Below, piece by piece: positions 6,276-8,075 of a DNA stretch of 8,075 nt. Each line of letters starts with the position of its first letter. Within the stretch, counting starts at the first letter, position 1. This DNA is from Candidatus Melainabacteria bacterium. GTDB lineage: Bacteria > Cyanobacteriota > Vampirovibrionia > Vampirovibrionales > JAJTHC01. Location of the stretch: contig JAPLIO010000063.1 in NCBI GenBank assembly GCA_026389055.1, forward strand, positions 1 to 8,075, read 5' to 3'. The notes under the pieces are model-generated. The model was not told the DNA's origin, made no database searches, and was given only the letters and a program-made list of their open reading frames with translations. The position numbers and the translations under genes were made by a program.

Positions 6276-6608
6276 ATGGCACTGAATGCGTTAGAAATGA
6301 ATTTTTTTGAAGGCCTACTTAGGGGGGCTAACCGTAATACAAAAGCCCTCACGGAAATAACGCCAACACCCGACCAACTAGCCGAAGAACTAAAAGCACA
6401 CGCCCAAAAAGAATTAGATGCCCAATGGATACAAAACCCTTTTACTTTAGATGACCTACCGACCGATGCTTTCCAACGTCCTCAATCTACTGATAACGAT
6501 GATAACAACGATGACGATGACAATCCCAATACCCCTAAAAAACCAAAAAAACTACCACCCATTTTAACACCTGCCTTACCGCAACGGGTAAAACAATGGC
6601 TTGGCTAA
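6276..6608 (+). CDS. Uncharacterised small protein with acidic and basic tracts
   Basis: I do not recognise this 110-residue protein. Residues 1-60 look helical (MALNALEMNFFEGLLRGANR then a Glu/Ala/Gln-rich stretch, ending in WIQNPFTLDDLP). Residues 73-83 are almost wholly Asp and Asn, followed at once by PKKPKKLPP (87-95) and a short C-terminal LPQRVKQWLG. The acid-base hinge is low complexity and likely disordered; its GAT/AAC-rich DNA resembles a decayed trinucleotide repeat. AGGA lies 10 bases before the ATG, supporting translation. No signal peptide or membrane segment is visible. It is divergent from pyrK and separated from the acetyltransferase gene by its own likely promoter, so context gives no role. 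Confidence 0.65.
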   Translation: MALNALEMNFFEGLLRGANRNTKALTEITPTPDQLAEELKAHAQKELDAQWIQNPFTLDDLPTDAFQRPQSTDNDDNNDDDDNPNTPKKPKKLPPILTPALPQRVKQWLG

Positions 6609-6614
6609 GTGCCC

Positions 6615-6643
6615 TTCATTTGTTAGAATAATGACTCTATACT
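6615..6643 (+). promoter_or_regulatory. Candidate promoter for the acetyltransferase-mtnD operon
   Basis: TTCATT (6615-6620) and TATACT (6638-6643) are exactly 17 bases apart, in the gap between the stop at 6608 and the start at 6684. Spacing and the -10 are good; the -35 is a partial match to TTGACA. Confidence 0.45.
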
Positions 6644-6683
6644 CTCTAACCCTACCTCTATACCCATGAAAAGGACTCCTAAC

Positions 6684-7250
6684 ATGACGACCGTAGAAAC
6701 CACACCCGCCCTTTTTGAAACTTCAAGAGCAACGGTCTATCCATTTACTCAAGCCGATTTTAGCCATCTACAAGCTCTGCATCAGCACCCTGATGTTTAC
6801 ATTACCACGTTTTCAGGCTTTAGCGATGATGCCCGTGTGCAAGGTGAATTAGAAGAATACCTAGATGAATATAACCGCCTCGGTATTTCCCAATTGAAGG
6901 TAATGAGCAAAGAACCAAACCCTCGGTTTATAGGGCGGGTTGGGTTGCAATTTCGCACGTTTCACCCTGATTTTGAGCCTGACTATGAAGTGCGAGTTTC
7001 ATTACTGCCCGATTTTTGGGGCGGTGGGCTAGCAACCGAACTGATTCGTGCCACGCTGGATTATTCGTTTAATGAGTTAAAGCTAGAACGGATTATTTTA
7101 GGGCATTTTCAATCGAACCTTAAAAGCCACACCATTGCCAAGAAAATGGGGTTTAAACAAATTAGTGTGCTAGAAACGCCCAAAGAACTGGTTCTACATT
7201 ACGAATTATTTAAAGCAGATTATCTTGCCAATAAAGAAATGACCCACTAA
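6684..7250 (+). CDS. GNAT-family N-acetyltransferase, RimJ/RimL-like
   Basis: The product is a single GNAT domain (188 residues from this start), closest in pattern to the RimJ/RimL/Acetyltransf_3 group that acetylates protein N-termini or small amines with acetyl-CoA. The opening ETSRATVYPFTQADFSHL matches the group's first strand and helix; RFIGRVGLQF and YEVRVSLLPDFWGGGLATEL (101-120) are the central strands and the acetyl-CoA pyrophosphate loop, with GGGLAT in place of the usual GxGxAT; NLKSHTIAKKMGF (145-157) is the C-terminal motif with the conserved Asn and GF. An ATG at 6666 is in frame, but AAAGGA follows it and is about 9 bases before the ATG at 6684, which I prefer. The substrate cannot be told. 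Its TAA stop is two bases before the start of the acireductone dioxygenase gene, so they are co-transcribed and probably translationally coupled. Confidence 0.9.
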   Translation: MTTVETTPALFETSRATVYPFTQADFSHLQALHQHPDVYITTFSGFSDDARVQGELEEYLDEYNRLGISQLKVMSKEPNPRFIGRVGLQFRTFHPDFEPDYEVRVSLLPDFWGGGLATELIRATLDYSFNELKLERIILGHFQSNLKSHTIAKKMGFKQISVLETPKELVLHYELFKADYLANKEMTH

Positions 7251-7252
7251 CC

Positions 7253-7789
7253 ATGATGATGATGAACCTTCTTTCCGCCCAAGGGGCAATTGTAACAGAT
7301 GACCCCACCGCCGTTAGCCAAGCCCTACAACAAGCCGGTATTCCCCACGGAAAGTGGGAGGAAGCCCTATTTGCTGGCATCAATTACAATACCCTATTAA
7401 GCAACCCCAACTTGCAAGAAGCCGTGCTAGAAACAGTCAAACAGCCTTTAGCCACGCTGAAAACCACCTTCGGGTATTTGACGGAAGATATTGTTGGGCT
7501 AACGCCTACAACTCCTAATTTAGTCGGCATTTTAAAACAATTTCGGGCAGAACACCATCATACCGATGACGAAGTGCGGGTTATTCTGCACGGGGAAGGT
7601 ATTTTCGGGATTATTCCGCCCGCTGGCAAAGGCGAACCATTTGAAGTTTCGCTCACCCAAGGTGATTGGATTGTGATACCTGAAAACACACGGCATTACT
7701 TCTATCTAACCGAAGAAAACACCGTCATAGCCTTGCGAGTGTTTAAAGACAACCCTCAATGGGAAGCCATTTACGAACCGCTAAAATAA
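7253..7789 (+). CDS. mtnD: Acireductone dioxygenase (methionine salvage)
   Basis: This cupin enzyme oxidises the acireductone made from methylthioribose to the 2-keto precursor of methionine plus formate (iron form) or to a dead-end product and CO (nickel form). The family signature is clear: EHHHTDDEVRVILHGEG (100-116) gives metal ligands His101, His103 and Glu107, and GDWIVIPENTRHYF (137-150) gives His148, in the HxH-x3-E...H pattern of the family; ALRVFKDNPQWEAIYE is the usual C-terminal strand. Length, 178 residues, is typical. It starts with four tandem ATG codons two bases after the acetyltransferase stop, and no strong ribosome binding site is seen, so translation probably depends on coupling. 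No other mtn gene is in the window. Family membership is firm; which metal it uses cannot be read from sequence. Confidence 0.9.
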   Translation: MMMMNLLSAQGAIVTDDPTAVSQALQQAGIPHGKWEEALFAGINYNTLLSNPNLQEAVLETVKQPLATLKTTFGYLTEDIVGLTPTTPNLVGILKQFRAEHHHTDDEVRVILHGEGIFGIIPPAGKGEPFEVSLTQGDWIVIPENTRHYFYLTEENTVIALRVFKDNPQWEAIYEPLK

Positions 7790-7857
7790 AGTTAAAGTTT
7801 AACCAGCGGGGTGCCGATACCTAGAACGTACCCTATAAAACTCGCCCTTAACCCTTT

Positions 7858-7874
7858 TAAACAGGCGCTGTTTA
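7858..7874. promoter_or_regulatory. Inverted repeat overlapping the prepilin start
   Basis: TAAACAG (7858-7864) and CTGTTTA (7868-7874) are perfect complements around GCG, and the second arm ends on the A of the ATG. In RNA this hairpin would bury the only weak ribosome binding sequence (CAGG, 7862-7865) and the start; as DNA it could be an operator. Confidence 0.4.
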
Positions 7875-8075
7875 TGCTAGACTCAAAACAAGCCACAAGC
7901 CACAAGCCACAAGCCACAAGCCACAAGCCACAAGCCACAAGCCTTTAAGCTAGGCTTTACCCTTTCTGAACTACTGGTGAGTTTAGCGGTTTTAGGGTTA
8001 ATAGCAGGGCTAACCGTACCTAGCATTGTAACTAGCATTGAAAAAACCAAAACGAAAGCTATGGCAAAAAACTTG
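7874..8075 (+). CDS. Type IV prepilin-like protein, N-terminal part, phase-OFF frame
   Basis: From 7953 the sequence encodes GFTLSELLVSLAVLGLIAGL followed by TVPSI and a charged helix, running off the window. This is a prepilin N-terminus: cleavage after Gly, Phe+1, Glu+5, then a hydrophobic helix used for assembly of type IV pili or type II secretion pseudopili. No start codon exists in that frame after its stop at 7878-7880. The only good start is ATG 7874 (CAGG 8 bases before), in a different frame that ends at TAA 7946-7948 after 24 residues. Between them lie eight 7-base repeats; loss of one unit joins ATG to the pilin with a 25-residue leader containing ATSHKPQ repeats and FKL before the Gly. 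A GTG at 7811 in the ATG frame is a less likely start. If not phase-variable, it is a broken gene or an assembly error in the repeat. Confidence 0.75.
7888..7943 (+). repeat. Heptanucleotide tandem repeat, 8 perfect ACAAGCC units
   Basis: Eight uninterrupted copies of ACAAGCC occupy 56 bases between the ATG and the prepilin sequence. Seven is not a multiple of three, so each unit gained or lost shifts the frame; three units together encode seven residues (ATSHKPQ). Copy numbers 4, 7 and 10 would be in frame, while 8, as read here, is not. Perfect conservation of all units suggests recent expansion or continuing slippage. Confidence 0.95.

Noticed and set aside
7809..7833. GGGTGC...GTACCC as a terminator after mtnD
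   Set aside because: Six base pairs with a wobble, a 13-base loop and no T tract; too weak to call.
7873..7878. TATGCT at the prepilin start as a -10 promoter box
   Set aside because: No -35 hexamer at 16-18 bases upstream, and a transcript starting inside the repeat would leave the pilin frame with no start codon at any copy number. It remains possible in principle.
7888..7943. Tandem repeat as a CRISPR array
   Set aside because: Units are 7 bases, directly adjacent, with no spacers.

Overview
The window carries ten complete or nearly complete genes plus two gene fragments at its edges, at moderate GC. Genes are tightly packed in small, mostly short operons on both strands. The mix (class II DAHP synthase, split PyrK/PyrD class 1B dihydroorotate dehydrogenase, an orphan STAS protein, acireductone dioxygenase, a type IV prepilin with a GFTLSELL N-terminus) indicates a free-living or host-associated bacterium. 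The prepilin style and the heptanucleotide tandem repeat recall the cyanobacterial/Melainabacteria (Vampirovibrionia) side of the tree, but that placement is an inference and weak.

Layout. Positions 1-117: tail of an upstream + strand gene and its hairpin terminator. 265-1478: two + strand genes of unknown function, the second with its reading frame broken by a run of nine G. 1516-1553: a perfect 13-bp hairpin ending both convergent units. 2182-1567 (- strand): a HigB/HigA-type toxin-antitoxin pair with overlapping genes. 3656-2286 (-): class II DAHP synthase, first step of the shikimate pathway. 3922-4299 (+): a single-domain STAS anti-sigma-factor antagonist. 6121-4296 (-): pyrK-pyrD, overlapping genes for the two subunits of the NAD-dependent dihydroorotate dehydrogenase. 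6276-6608 (+): small protein with an acidic then a basic stretch. 6684-7789 (+): GNAT acetyltransferase coupled to acireductone dioxygenase (methionine salvage). 7874-8075 (+): start of a type IV prepilin gene that runs off the window.

The main discovery is that two separate + strand genes look like slipped-strand phase-variable (contingency) loci, both caught in the OFF state. (i) The prepilin frame is separated from its only nearby ATG by eight perfect copies of the 7-mer ACAAGCC; eight copies put it out of frame, while 7 (or 4, or 10) would join ATG to the GFTLSELL sequence. (ii) The second orphan gene has a well-placed ATG and ribosome binding site at 761, but a G9 tract at 811-819 throws the frame to an early stop; G8 (or G11) would give one 238-residue protein. 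A second theme is tandem start codons: five genes begin with two to four consecutive ATG codons.
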